A stretch of 64,000 nucleotides of DNA from Cryptomeria japonica. Its lineage: Eukaryota > Streptophyta > Pinopsida > Cupressales > Cupressaceae. Below the pieces are notes generated by a model. The model was not told where the DNA came from, searched no databases, and saw only the letters and a list, made by a program, of their open reading frames with translations. Where the stretch lies: positions 189,251,391 to 189,315,390 of the forward strand of contig NC_081406.1 in the NCBI RefSeq assembly GCF_030272615.1. Direction: 5' to 3'. Shown piece after piece: positions 1 through 10,593 of the stretch. The stretch's first letter is position 1. Each line of letters opens with the position of its first letter. Both the position numbers and the translations under genes were made by a program.

Positions 1-102
1 ATATTTATTTCATCAAAGAAGTCTTACAAGAAGACATGATACATTTCTCAATAGAATAATGTCTTTATTTTTATTTTATTTTTTTGACACTAGAGTGTTA
101 CA

Positions 103-480
103 TCACTCTTCCGAGAAAAATGGAGAAGTGCACTCGTCAGACTCTTCAGGATCTAAAGGAGTATAACCTTCAGATTCGCTTTCACTCGCGGGAAAGTACC
201 CCATGGACTCATTATCACTTAAGGGGGTATACACCTCTGACGAGTCACAACTTATAACTATCGGCCTTACTAGCGAGCACTCTAGCTTAGGTTTTTTTCC
301 CTTTTCAACAGTAACTTCTATAGTTGGACTCTGAGTAGGACCTTTTTCTATCTCTTTGCTCTCTTCAGGAGTTGGGTTCTCTTCAGTAGGGTTGTCATCC
401 ACAATAGGCTTGACAGGTGTCAAAGAAGCTTTCTTGACTTTCAAGTAATGAGCATATCTAGCTACGGATTTGCGAGCTAT
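103..480 (-). pseudogene. Acidic Ser/Glu-rich ORF remnant, unknown
   Basis: Function not recognised. The open frame runs on the minus strand from just after a TAG at 481-483 to a TGA at 103-105, about 125 codons. It has no in-frame ATG; the first start-like codon is TTG at 442-444. The N-terminal third is basic (KVKKASLTPVKP), the middle is Pro/Glu/Thr-rich and the C-terminus is strongly acidic (ESMGYFPASESESEGY). AATAAA-type signals lie within about 40 bases past the stop. It lies downstream, in the same orientation, of the family-G LTR that starts at 2863, so it could be part of that element's internal region or an old 3' exon. No zinc knuckle, protease or other domain is visible. Confidence 0.25.
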
Positions 481-1055
481 CTATTTGACATGCACCATCT
501 CTGTAACGTATCAACGGTAAGCCATTACTTCCCAGACTCTCCTAGAGCAACATCTAATAAATCTTAACAACTAGGCTTGAACGCAAACATAATTCCTTTT
601 ATAAAATAATCAAGTGTGCGGTATGTACAAAATTTCCATAGCTATAGCTATAATACAATTACACTTAATATTCTATTATTTTCCACGAACTAATCCAAAC
701 AATAATTTAATACTTTTACCAAAAACATAAACTAGACCATAAACATTACTAATCACTAAGGCTTATAAATAATAATGTTCCAAAACTAAATATAGTCCTG
801 ACCTTTTACGGTGTTAACCCGTATGCAAGATCTCTACGTCCTTCTACCGAATGATAGCGTGCCTTGTGAACCTTATCTCCAATAGACACCAATACTCTAT
901 CCCAAAAAAACAACTCTCTTTGATTCTTCCTAAAATATTCTCTCTATCTCTCTATTTTACTCTATCTTTCTCCTCTATTCTAATTCTCTCCTCTCGAGTT
1001 CACCATCCTCCCTTCGATGCAAAATGAAATTCTCTCCCTACTTCCTTACTCCCCA
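481..1055. other. No gene seen
   Basis: AT-rich sequence without a recognisable coding region or RNA gene. If the minus-strand LTR beginning at 2863 is a 5' LTR, this stretch would contain its 3' end and the primer-binding site, but I found no TGGTATCA-like or other familiar primer-binding site. Confidence 0.4.
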
Positions 1056-1067
1056 CCTATATTTATA
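1056..1067 (-). promoter_or_regulatory. TATA-box candidate, family-G LTR
   Basis: Read on the minus strand this is TATAAATATAGG, a good plant TATA box, followed by purine-rich sequence. It lies inside the stretch downstream of the family-G LTR start at 2863, where a U3 promoter would be expected. A promoter role is inferred from the match and position only. Confidence 0.4.
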
Positions 1068-1604
1068 CTCGAATTACTCATGACTTCTCCTATGTCTAAG
1101 GCTCGGTTATGGAGTTGATGAGGAGTCTTTTACTGAATTACTTTCAATTTCATCTTCAATTAATCTCCACTCTTTAGTTATATGCCAAAAATCATGGTAG
1201 ACTGATACAAAGGATGGAAGGATCAGCAAGTTACAAGCAACTATCAAACACATAAGTGTTTGTCATGGGCGAGATAATAGTCCTCGCTGCCAAGTCACCT
1301 TACTCTTATGTCACGTATGCCTCGCATTAAACTTACCACTCGGTGTCCCTTCCTACATAGTCACCATTATCACCATGAAGAGTTGGTTCAAAACAAACTA
1401 TTTTTACTATGCCTCCACCGCATTTACCAATGTGCAGTTTGGTTCAATCACGAAGGAGGAGTGGTGGTTTAGTGTGTTGAACAGCGAGAGGGGAGGGGTG
1501 TCATTGTTTGCTGCGTTGGCATGACCAAAGGAAGAGAGGAAACGTGCGGGCTATGAGGGAGGAGGGTGATCAGTGGTAATACCGACCCCTCCCTTTATTA
1601 AGGG

Positions 1605-1632
1605 GGGTGGTCGATATTACTATCGACCACCC
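1605..1632. repeat. 12-bp perfect inverted repeat, 4-nt loop
   Basis: The arms GGGTGGTCGATA and TATCGACCACCC are exact reverse complements separated by TTAC. A related CGACCCCTCCCTTTATT lies just before it. It could be a small hairpin, a protein-binding palindrome or a relic of a miniature transposon. No flanking duplication was seen. Confidence 0.85.
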
Positions 1633-2863
1633 TTTGTATTATATATTGGTTTACACTATAACCCCCGCCACCACCTTTAAAATAAAATTGTTTTTAGTTT
1701 TTTTTAATTATAATTTATTTATTATATTTTAATAATTAATTAATGACCTCTATTTAAACATTCAACCCTTAATCCCTCCTTAGCAAATTTAAATATATAT
1801 TTTGATTTTCCAATATTTATAATTAATGGCTTTTCATATGTATATTTAAACAATTGGTTTAGATATATATATTACATGTTCGAAAAGTATATTATATGTG
1901 ACATTTTAACAATTCTAATTTTATATACATGTATCTTCTCAACATAATAGTTTGAATTGGGGATATTATCTAATGATAGTTCAATCACTTAATCTTTTTT
2001 CAAATAACTACCTATAATTGACAATCGCTCCCCATGTATATAATGTCTATACATATATTCAAACGATCAAGTCACAATTATTGAACTAACATGCTGATGA
2101 GATTCATATCTACTTATACCAAGATATTAACTCGTCCTTTATAAACAACAATAAGTCACTAGATCACTTGACTCTTTTTTCTCCAAATACCAAAACTACT
2201 CTTTACTCTTATAGACGTAATAAACATAACCATTACCAATGGCATACAATAATTAAGAACACTAAACACACAAACTAAGCAAGCATCAAGTGACTTTTCA
2301 TAAAGATCAAACAATAAAATATAAAGACCGAACAAATTGACGGAATGACTAACTGACGACACTCACCTGAGTGTAACTGACTATAATAGGGTCAACTACT
2401 ATCTCCTTTACTTCCATTGAAAAATATAAGGCATGCTCAGACCTGTGTAGCTAGGTGGAGACGTTACCCCGTACCTACCCGATACTTGTACCTACAATAT
2501 CCTGCATCAGCGAACCACACATGCATATATACCATATATAAAACATGACATACACATCGATGAAGGAGAATCGCGACGTTCCCTGTCTCACCGAAATGAG
2601 TGAAGGAAAATCGTCCCCTTGCATCCAATACACTTGTAGATACACAACATACATTGCATAAATAAAGTAAAGTGTCAGTACATTGCAATAAACCATACTA
2701 TGCCATAAATCACAAGTATAGAAATAGTGTAAATAAATCATGCATCTCATATTCAGATTAAGCATGGAATAATGTCATATAAATCTGAATAATAATTCAC
2801 GGTAATGTATCCACTGAAAATAACAAGAACAAAATATGAGTCCAAACGAGTAGGGGTACTACA

Positions 2864-3646
2864 TCTAAGTTATGGACCTGCAAGTGTTATCTATTCCAAA
2901 TCAGCACGACACATTATGGAGATGTTTTATTGATTGGTTATTGTTGTAAATGCATTGAGCCAACCTTGTGCATCGCATATTGATTCATTTGTAATTTTTT
3001 TAATTGTAATATTCTTAGTAAGCCAACCTACACATTTGGTCTTAGGTTTTGGTATATATGTAAGATGCCATTTGTGAGATTATGTAAGAAGGTGTGGTAG
3101 AGGATTGTAATAAGGTATATACAAATATAGGCAAAGCTATACACACAGACATCATTTGAAGATTCAAGGAAGGTATAAAGAAGACAATAAGAGCTTAACC
3201 GGTACTGAATCCAGCATATGAAGATGCTATTTTGAACAATACATTATCATTGGATTTAACCATCCAATTGTAGTCAGTGTGACTCCCATTTTGTGATTGA
3301 GCAGTGAGCTCTAGGCAGTTGGCCTTTCTACATGTGCAGACCCCATTTGTACACACTTACTATCTGCAGTAGTATCATCTGATTGTGGGTAAGTCTTCCT
3401 AGCATGGTTTTTCCCCTTACCGGGTTTCCACGTACAAATATATGTGTTATATGTTGTGGATGTTATTTGTCTTTTGTTTCATGCATTAAACTTTACCGGT
3501 ACTGTTATTAACTATTAAACTATCTACCGACATTAAGTTTGGTTTACTAGTATTATGCACTAAGTTTGGTTAAGTTATATTTGGGTTGAAATTAATAGAC
3601 AACTGATTTACCCCCACCCCCTCTCAGTTGCCTCCAGGTCCTAACA
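2864..3646 (+). mobile_element. Family-B LTR, 5'-truncated
   Basis: Collinear with the reverse complement of the LTRs at 54340-55417 and 41560-44255. It keeps the GTTATGGACC block at the left, the shared AGCAGTGAGCTCTAGGCAGTT block, the TTTCCACGT block and the 3' end CTCTCAGTTG...CCTAACA at 3646. About the first third is missing and the break coincides with the G1 LTR start. It is a solo LTR remnant; its far half may lie beyond G1, outside the window. Confidence 0.8.
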
Positions 3647-4028
3647 AGGTGAACATAAATATGCTTATAAGGATAAATTAAAATGGAAAAAATATACTCT
3701 TTCCCATATCCATATTAAAACATGAAGGTTCATACATAAGGAGACAAGGTTTGGGAAGAGAAAAGGTGTCCCATTTGGGGATCTGAATAGTCACCAGAAT
3801 TTACAGAGCACTCACAATGTCTAAAGTCTAAGAGGCTTTGGATTTGGAACCCAATGAGAAGTTACTTGAAGAGTTTTATTATTATACTGTCTATTGGCTA
3901 TTCATTCTCCAAGGTGTGGGTTTTTGCAAGTGGCTTTGGCCCCTTGTTTTGAAGGCAAATAGGAATACTTTTATTTAGAAAAATTCATAGTCGTATATAA
4001 AGTCTAGGGAGAGTATACATTAAATCTA
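3647..4028. other. Flanking DNA, no gene seen
   Basis: About 380 bases of unannotated sequence between two mobile elements. The five bases before 4029 (ATCTA) are four-of-five identical to ATATA after 21527 and are the probable target duplication of Copia-1. Confidence 0.5.
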
Positions 4029-5452
4029 TGTTGGCATTGCATGAAGATTGGATTAATGAAGTATAATGTTGTCATTGATGTCAATAGTAACCAGTAATGG
4101 AGTTGTATTACAAGTGGTAGTGATGCAGTTTTGCAACCAGTATTAAAGAAATGTTGGAAACTGGTATTGGTATTTGAAGGAGAGTGATCAATCGGTAACC
4201 CTAACTTGTTGATAAGCTGAACCCTAACCGATGGAGTTTGGTGAATCGGTTATGATGATCTAAGATTGAATGGTAATCGAAGATGATTATGCCACATATG
4301 CATGATGCATGTGATGAGTTTCAAAGTGATTTTAGTGCATGAAGATAAATATTTATCATGGGAATGAGCAAGTGCATAGCATGAAGTGGAAACTGCGTGA
4401 TGAGTGACAGGATTAAATGAGCGGTGATCCAAGAGCGGTCGAGGTTGTCTAGAACAATGTGTAGATAATTACTATGTAATCCAATGGCCATGTTTGAATC
4501 AATATGTTTGTAATCTATATGAGATCTTAGGTTTTGTGATGTGTTACCAACCCATTGTATTTGCTTATAAGGTCAATGAGTTGTTTTGTAATTGTGTTGG
4601 CAATTTTGGTTAAGTGTGGTAGTGTGATTGTTGTCGAACCAGAAGGAGTATCTATAGAATGTTTTGAAGGCAAATAGGAGCATAAAAGGATCTGCTTAAG
4701 AAGAGCAATGTTATTAATAAATCAGCAAGACCTTGTTGTTCTCTAGCAATTACAATAGTTAAATCCCCTAACCGGGTAAGCTTTAACAGGCTTGGTGTTA
4801 TCTAAATCCTCTGACCAGGTGATCCATTAGCCTGGATTTGAAATCCTCTACTAAGGTTACTCTTGATAGGGTATAGCCTTTAACAAGGTATTTTATTCAA
4901 TCCCTTAACCAGGTGGTGCTTAACAGGATTTGTTCTTAACAGGACATTTTTGTAAAGCTTCTAACAAGTCTTGGCTCCTAATAGCGAGAACTTCAGAAGA
5001 GTTTAGAATACTTGTGGGTATTCATCCCCATTTTGGTTTTTCTCATTTGGGTTTCCACATCAAAAATCATTATGTCAAGTGGTGAATAGTTTTGTTAATG
5101 TTTTTGATATGGTTAATATGTTTAACTGGTAAAACCACTAAGACATTTTTAGATGGCCGAAAGTGATCTAAAATGAGTTATTACTAATGTTAGTATAGTA
5201 TTTTGATGTTTTGGTTAAAAGGCATCTAAGTTACAAATTTGTTACACTGTTATATTGATATTTTAGTCAACGGGTTAGCTTGACAGTACAGTGATAGTTT
5301 TAGATATAGTATCTAAACCGATTAGTTCAGTGATTGGTTTATGAGTTGGGATTATGTTTGGTGAAAGTTTAGTTTGTTTTCTATATACTGATTCACCCCC
5401 CCCCCCCCCTCTCAGTAGTTGACCGGATCATTATTGATTCATCATATCATCA
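4029..5452 (+). repeat. Copia-1 5' LTR
   Basis: 1424 bases, TG at 4029 and CA at 5452. It matches the 3' LTR start at 17653 and end at 21527 throughout. A degenerate array of TAACnnGGT motifs occupies about 4760-4990 and a C-rich run lies at 5395-5410. TTTGGGTTTCCAC near 5050 is a block shared with most other LTRs here. Confidence 0.93.
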
Positions 5453-5454
5453 AT

Positions 5455-5466
5455 TGGTATCAAAGA
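5455..5466 (+). other. Primer-binding site (tRNA-iMet type)
   Basis: TGGTATCAAAGA lies two bases after the LTR end. TGGTATCA is the complement of the 3' end of plant initiator-methionine tRNA, the usual copia primer. The following GAGC is changed to AAGA. Confidence 0.9.
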
Positions 5467-5523
5467 TTTCTTAGGTCCTCTTGTGTTTAAGCCTAATAGC
5501 TTGAGGAAAAGATCTAGGAGAAC

Positions 5524-6256
5524 ATGATGAAGAAAGAAGGTCTGGAATTCAATAGGGAAAACTACATAATTTGGAGTGATAGAATGAAGATCTATATCAA
5601 GATCTTAAGAAGTCAATATTGGGAACATATTGTTACTAAGTATAACTTGCCTAGTGGGATTTTGTCAAATGATCAAAAGAAGGAGCAACAAGAAAATAGT
5701 CAAGCATTGGAGGCCATTATCAGTTCCTTGTCTAATTCAGAGTATGTTGATGTCCATGGATTGGAGATTGCTTATGAAGTATGGAAGAAACTTGAGGATA
5801 TCTACAACGGTGATGAGCATGTTAATATTGCCAAGGAAGAGAGCTTGAAAGGTAAATTTGATGATATGCAGATGGCTGAAGGTATGAATATTCAACAGTA
5901 TGGTCAGAGGATCAAGGGGATAGTCGATGAGATCAAAAGTGTTGGTGGTATAGTGGAGGATACCATAGTGGTTAGCAACGTGTTGAGAACCCTTCTACTG
6001 GTCTACACTATCTGAGTTGCAGCCATTCAGGGACTCAAGTCTATTGATAAATAAAAGGTAACTCTTGACTCCGTCATTTGTAAATTAACTACATTTGAAT
6101 TAAATGGTTATGATGGAAGTGCTCAGAAATATGAATCTGTATTTAGAGCCTCAATTTCAAACCCACCGGTAAGGAAAAATAGAGAAGCTAGTTACACTCA
6201 TGAGTCTAGATCCAACAAAAGAGGTTGATGATGAAGACAATCTGATTAAGCTTGAA
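5524..6256 (+). pseudogene. gag: Copia-1 gag, N-terminal part (broken)
   Basis: Capsid-type Gag. It opens at ATG 5524, 58 bases after the primer-binding site. The first 163 codons show the usual plant copia Gag pattern: L-x-F-x-x-x-N-Y-x-x-W near the N-terminus (EFNRENYIIW), then VWKKLEDIYNG, then a helical region ending in DEIKSVGG and VVSNVLRTL. A TGA at 6013-6015 ends the frame; recognisable Gag continues past it (TFELNGYDGS) with further stops at about 6049 and 6226. The zinc knuckle is in the next block. Confidence 0.85.
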
Positions 6257-6951
6257 TAATTGTTGGCCAACCAGTTACCTAGAGGTGCCGGTAAGTACAA
6301 AGGTAAATTACCATTGAAGTGTTTTGAATGTAACCGGATTGGATATATTGTAGTTAACTATCCTAGTGGAGATAATGAGCAAAAACATGAGAAGTATAAG
6401 AAGTACAAAGGCAAAGGTAAAAGAGATTGTCTCATTGTAGTGGATGGAGGAATTATAGATGAAGAGTTTGAAGAAGATGCAAATGAGGACATTGTCTTTG
6501 TTTCTATTAAAGAAGAGACATCAAATCAAAAGGCATTAGTCTCTCGCATGGATAGTTATAATAATTGGATTATAGATAGTGGTTGTTCACACCACATGAC
6601 CGATAACCGGAGTAAGTTTCTTACTTTGAAGGAATTTGATGGAGGTGTTGTGAGATTTGGAAATGATTCACCATGCATGATAAAAGGAAAGGGAACCATC
6701 TCCTTGAATGGAAAGAGTAGTGCAAATGATGTCTACTGGGTTGAAGGATTGAAACATAATCGTTTGAGTGTTGCCCAACTCAATGACAGAGGTTATCCAC
6801 TAGAATTCAAGAATGGAGTCTACAAAATTTATGGAAGTAAAGGTGAATTGATCGCAACCAGCAAACAGACAAAAGGTAACTTGTTTCACTTAAATTCTAA
6901 AGTCAATAGCTGCTTAATTGCAAAAGTAGATGATAGTTGGCTTTGGCATTG
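6257..6951 (+). pseudogene. Copia-1 Gag knuckle, protease and pre-integrase region
   Basis: One open stretch ending in a TGA at 6950-6952. The first 40 residues carry a degenerate zinc knuckle, CFECNRIGYIVVNY, in which the histidine and last cysteine are both replaced by tyrosine. Next comes an acidic linker, then the aspartic protease motif WIIDSGCSHHMT around 6567-6603 with its DSG intact. The following GLKHNRLSVAQL is the usual pre-integrase segment. It ends at SWLWH, the first histidine of the integrase zinc finger. The TGA sits directly after it, where copia elements normally continue without a break. Confidence 0.88.
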
Positions 6952-7829
6952 AATATTTTGTCATATAAATTTTGAAAACATTATAAGAGTCGCTAAGTCC
7001 AAATCGGTAAGAGGTTTACCACAGTTGGACAAATCGGTGAATGCTCTATGTAAGGAATATCAGTTAGGGAAGATGACATCCTCAACTTTCAAAGGCAAAT
7101 CTTTCTCAGCCAAACATTTGCTAGATTTGGTTCATATCGACCTCTGTGGACCAATAAGGACTACAAGTATTCAAGGTGAACGGTATTTTATGATCTTCAT
7201 TGATGATTGCTCAAGAATGATGTGGGTCACATTATTGAAGGACAAAACAAAATCCTTTAGAAAATTTAAGGCATTCAGAGCCTTAGTTGAAAAAGAAAGT
7301 GGTAAGAAGATAAAGTGCTTAAGAACTAATCAAGGTGGTGAATTTACTTCAGAGGAATTCACTAGATACTATGACCACAATGGAATTAAGAGGCAGCTTT
7401 CTGAACCTAGAACACCATAGTAGAATGGTACTATAGAGAGGAACAACTGATCAATTGTTGAAGTTGCTAGGACTATGCTAATACAAGGAGGCATAGCTAA
7501 GACATTCTAGAGATAAGTTGTTTACACAATGAACTAGATACTGGTTAAAAGAGGTAAGGATAAAACTCCTTATGAATACTGGTATGGTAGATCACCTAAT
7601 GTTAGTTACTTTAATATTTTTGGTAGTAGATGTTTTATCAAAAGAGGTGACTATGTTGGTAAGTTTGATGCTAAGTGTTAATGTTCGAGTGGATGAGTTT
7701 CCTAAAGATTCAAGAGAAATCAGTAAGGAGAAGGAGGAAGATGAACCTTACATTCTTATTTTGGAACCAGAACCGGTGAAGCCAAAAGTAGGTGAAATCA
7801 ATACTACAGCAATAGTTCAACCTGGATAG
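6952..7829 (+). pseudogene. Copia-1 integrase (decayed)
   Basis: The zinc-finger half gives CHINFENIIRVAKS and ALCKEYQLGKM; the second cysteine of the HHCC finger has become tyrosine. The rve core follows: HIDLCGP, FIDDCSRMMWVTLL (first Asp around 7200), then RTNQGGEF where the second catalytic Asp is Asn, then TIERNN with the Glu. Two adjacent TAG codons just after SEPRTP (7418-7423) and further stops near 7450 and 7508 break the frame. A short open stretch follows (7572-7829) in other frames. Two catalytic or metal-binding residues are lost, so it cannot be functional. Confidence 0.88.
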
Positions 7830-8974
7830 GTAGATTCAACAAAGGATGAAGAAAGTGAAGAACAAAACGTACTTGAAGACCATGATCATTCTATTCCAAG
7901 GTATGTTAGACTCAATCATAATCCTGATCAGATTATTGGAGATAAAGATGCTGGTGTGTTAACCAGAAGAAGAATAAGAGAGAATTCTTGTATGATCTCC
8001 ACTATTAAGCCTAGAATAGCAAAGGAAGCTTTTGGAGATGATCACTGGATCAAGGCGATGGAAGAAGAACCTGACTAGATAGAGAAGAACAATACTTGGT
8101 CATTGGTACCCAAACCGGTGAACAAAAATGTAATAGGTACTAAATGGGTATTCAGAAATAAACTGAATGAAGATGGAGTAGTGGTCAGAAATAAAGCCAA
8201 ACTAGTATGCAAAGGTTATGCATAAGAAGAAAGTGAAGACTATAGTGAGACATTTGCACCAGTTGCAAGATTGGAAGGAGTTAGGACTCTACTTGCATTT
8301 GCAACATATAGAGGATTCAAAGTATATCAAATGGATGTGAAGTCAACATTTCTAAATGGAATATTGGAAGAGGAAGTCTACATTGAACAACCAGATGGTT
8401 ATGCTTTGACTAAAGAAAAGGATATAGTGTGCAAACTACACAAGGCACTATATGGACTGAAGCAAGCACCAAGAGCATGGTATGAAAGACTACATTCTCA
8501 CTTGGTGAAGATAGGTTTTTAGAGAACCAGTGAAGACAACAATATATATCTCAAGAGTGAAGGAGATAAGATATTGGTTAGTGAGGTATTTTGTGGATGA
8601 TATCATTTTTGGAGGCAATGATGACATGTGTGATGACTTTGCTAATGAGATGAAAAGTGAATTTGAAATGTCTCTGGTAGGAGAGATAAAATTCTTTATA
8701 GGCTTGCAAATTCAACATATGAAGAATGGTATTTTTATCACATAGTCCAAATATATGAAAGACATATTGAAGACGTTTGGAATGGGAGACTATAAACCAG
8801 TTGGGACACCAATGGTTATAGGTTGTAAATTTTCTGAGGATGATTATGCATCAATTGATGAGAAGGATTACAGGTCAATGATAGGGAAACTATATTATGT
8901 TGTCCACAACAGACAAGACATTTGTCATGCAATTGGATTAGTTGTCAGATTTCAGAAAAGTATGAAGGAGACAC
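7830..8974 (+). pseudogene. Copia-1 reverse transcriptase (interrupted)
   Basis: RVT_2-type domain. In order: DHWIKAMEEE, NTWSLVPKP, GTKWVFRNKLNEDG, a stop at 8223 where GYA is followed by [13 protein letters not shown], then YQMDVKSTFLNG with the first catalytic Asp, [27 protein letters not shown], a stop at 8520, and FVDDIIFGG with the paired catalytic Asp. One frameshift lies between 8545 and 8590, and a TAG is at 8743. The last residues are VVRFQKSMKE; the reading continues at 16752 beyond element E. All three catalytic aspartates are present but the frame is not open. Confidence 0.92.
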
Positions 8975-10117
8975 TGATGAATACTAAGAGGGGGGGGTGA
9001 ATTAGTATGCCAAAAAGCACTGCACTAAAACACTTAAACAGTCTGAAGATAAACCGGTAAAACAGTTTAACAGATAGACCGGTTATCACACATGCAAACC
9101 AAAATGCAAATAAAGCATTCACCCACAAAAGCAATACAACGTTAACACAAGATATTTGATGTGGAAACCCAAATGGGAAAAACCACGGTGAGATGGAACT
9201 CACAAGTCACTATCTGTAGAATAGAAACTAGACTGGTTAAGGTCAGATCGGTTAAGATCTTATAATGTTCTTCACCAGAATAGATCCTGTTAGGAATCTC
9301 AATTTCTGTTAGGAGATAAGTCCGATTAAAGACTACCTTGCTAGAGGATTTTAGATTCACAGAGGTGAACCACCTTGTTAGAGGATTTTACAAAAGGCTT
9401 TTGGGCCTACCCGATTAAGGGCTACAGACTTGTCAAAGATGTGAGTAATCAACAAGTGTTTGATCTATCTAATAGCACAGACTGCTCGGTTAGATCCTTG
9501 ATAGCTTGTTCTTAATGCACTCCTACATTACTTCAGTCTTCTACACATTCATATTCTTTTCAACTCCTCAACCACCTTAAACCCTAGTCACAACATAAAC
9601 CCTTTCAGCAACAACCTAAAACCCTAGACATGATGTCCTTTTAAAGGAGTCTGATTTCATGTCGGTCCAATAGGATTACATTTCAATTTCCTAGGTTCAA
9701 TGAATCTAGACATACTCAGTAACATGATACAAGAAGCACCACTAGTGTCTCGGCACCATTAAACAATCGGTGGATTGATAACTCATAACAAAATGTCGGT
9801 TCGTAACTCATCACAAAGTATTACCGGTTCATACAAAATACCGGTTGCCGGTTTGAAAAAAATGAAGACTGGTAAGAATGTGTTATGTTGCTTTGCTCCT
9901 ACGTACCGCTTGAGATCTACGAACCACTTGGGGTCGAAATGCCACTTCAGACTGGGAAACACTTTCTGCAAAATTACCAATAGTCTAAAGACTAAAATAC
10001 AACATACCGGTTGGAACAGATACCGGTTGAGCTCTAGCTCATACATATAAAGGGGATCTTAATGCAAGTGTGTGTCTATCAATGACAACCACAACATAAA
10101 CATAAAAAATGCCAACA
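8975..10117 (-). repeat. Element E 3' LTR
   Basis: 1143 bases, TGATGAATAC at the left and GCCAACA at the right on the plus strand. U3 is at the right side in this orientation. It carries six or more CCGGTT-type motifs between 9797 and 10030, mostly lost in the other LTR. The shared AAATGGGAAAAACCACGG block lies near 9170. Confidence 0.93.
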
Positions 10118-10129
10118 ATCTCCCCCTTT
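10118..10129 (-). other. Element E polypurine tract
   Basis: Minus-strand AAAGGGGGAGAT directly abuts the 3' LTR, preceded by CATCAATGCC. It is the expected primer for plus-strand synthesis. A second similar tract, AAAAGGGGGAGA, is at 10378-10390. The same arrangement occurs in the other copia-type elements here. Confidence 0.9.
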
Positions 10130-10593
10130 GGCATTGATGGCAACACTTAGGAAAATAAAATTTTGACATTTAAGTGTTTTACAACAAAAACATGCCATTA
10201 ACAAAATTGCTCCCCCTAAGCATATACACTATCCCTTAATCAATACAATGTATAGCAATTTTGCATACAGAGCATAAACATTGAGATATCAGAGCATATA
10301 GCATATATCAAAGCATATAGCAAAATTTTAAAGCCAGATACTTCTCCCCTATACTTCTCTAAAATAGATAGAGTACTTCTCCCCCTTTTCCAACAATGAC
10401 AAAGTACCGTTGAACAACCCTGTTTCCATTTGATATTAAAATAATAAAAGTTTATAACAACAAGGAATAATACTTTTCAAAAACCGATTTATAGTCCTGC
10501 AAAAATTGTTTCATTGATAGAGACCAGGACTCAAGTAGGGAGGTAGCCACTTCTTTCTCTATTTGCATCTAGGAGACCTGTTCTTCCATGGCA

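Larger units (their letters stand above)
1056..2863 (-). mobile_element. Family-G LTR (copy G1), left end unresolved
   Basis: On the minus strand it starts TGTAGTACCCCT at 2863. From there to about 2370 it matches the start of the second copy at 27143-27730: the shared blocks include GATTTTCCTTCA, GAGACAGGGAA, GTACAAGTA, CACAGGTCTGAGC and GTGAGTGT. The 3' end, expected to resemble GGTCATTACA, was not found, so the left limit is arbitrary. The LTR abuts a family-B LTR that is truncated exactly at 2864, suggesting G1 inserted into it. A perfect hairpin lies at 1605-1632. The stretch 1140-1600 has no gene. Confidence 0.6.

Noticed and set aside
103-480. Integrated plant pararetrovirus (caulimovirid) relic
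   Set aside because: No movement-protein, coat zinc finger, RT or RNase H motif is visible; acidic composition alone is not evidence.
1605-1632. Intrinsic terminator
   Set aside because: Hairpin lacks a T-run in a useful place and the sequence is plant nuclear.
5455-5466. tRNA-like match
   Set aside because: It is only the 3'-end complement used as a primer-binding site; no cloverleaf surrounds it. The same holds for the other five sites.
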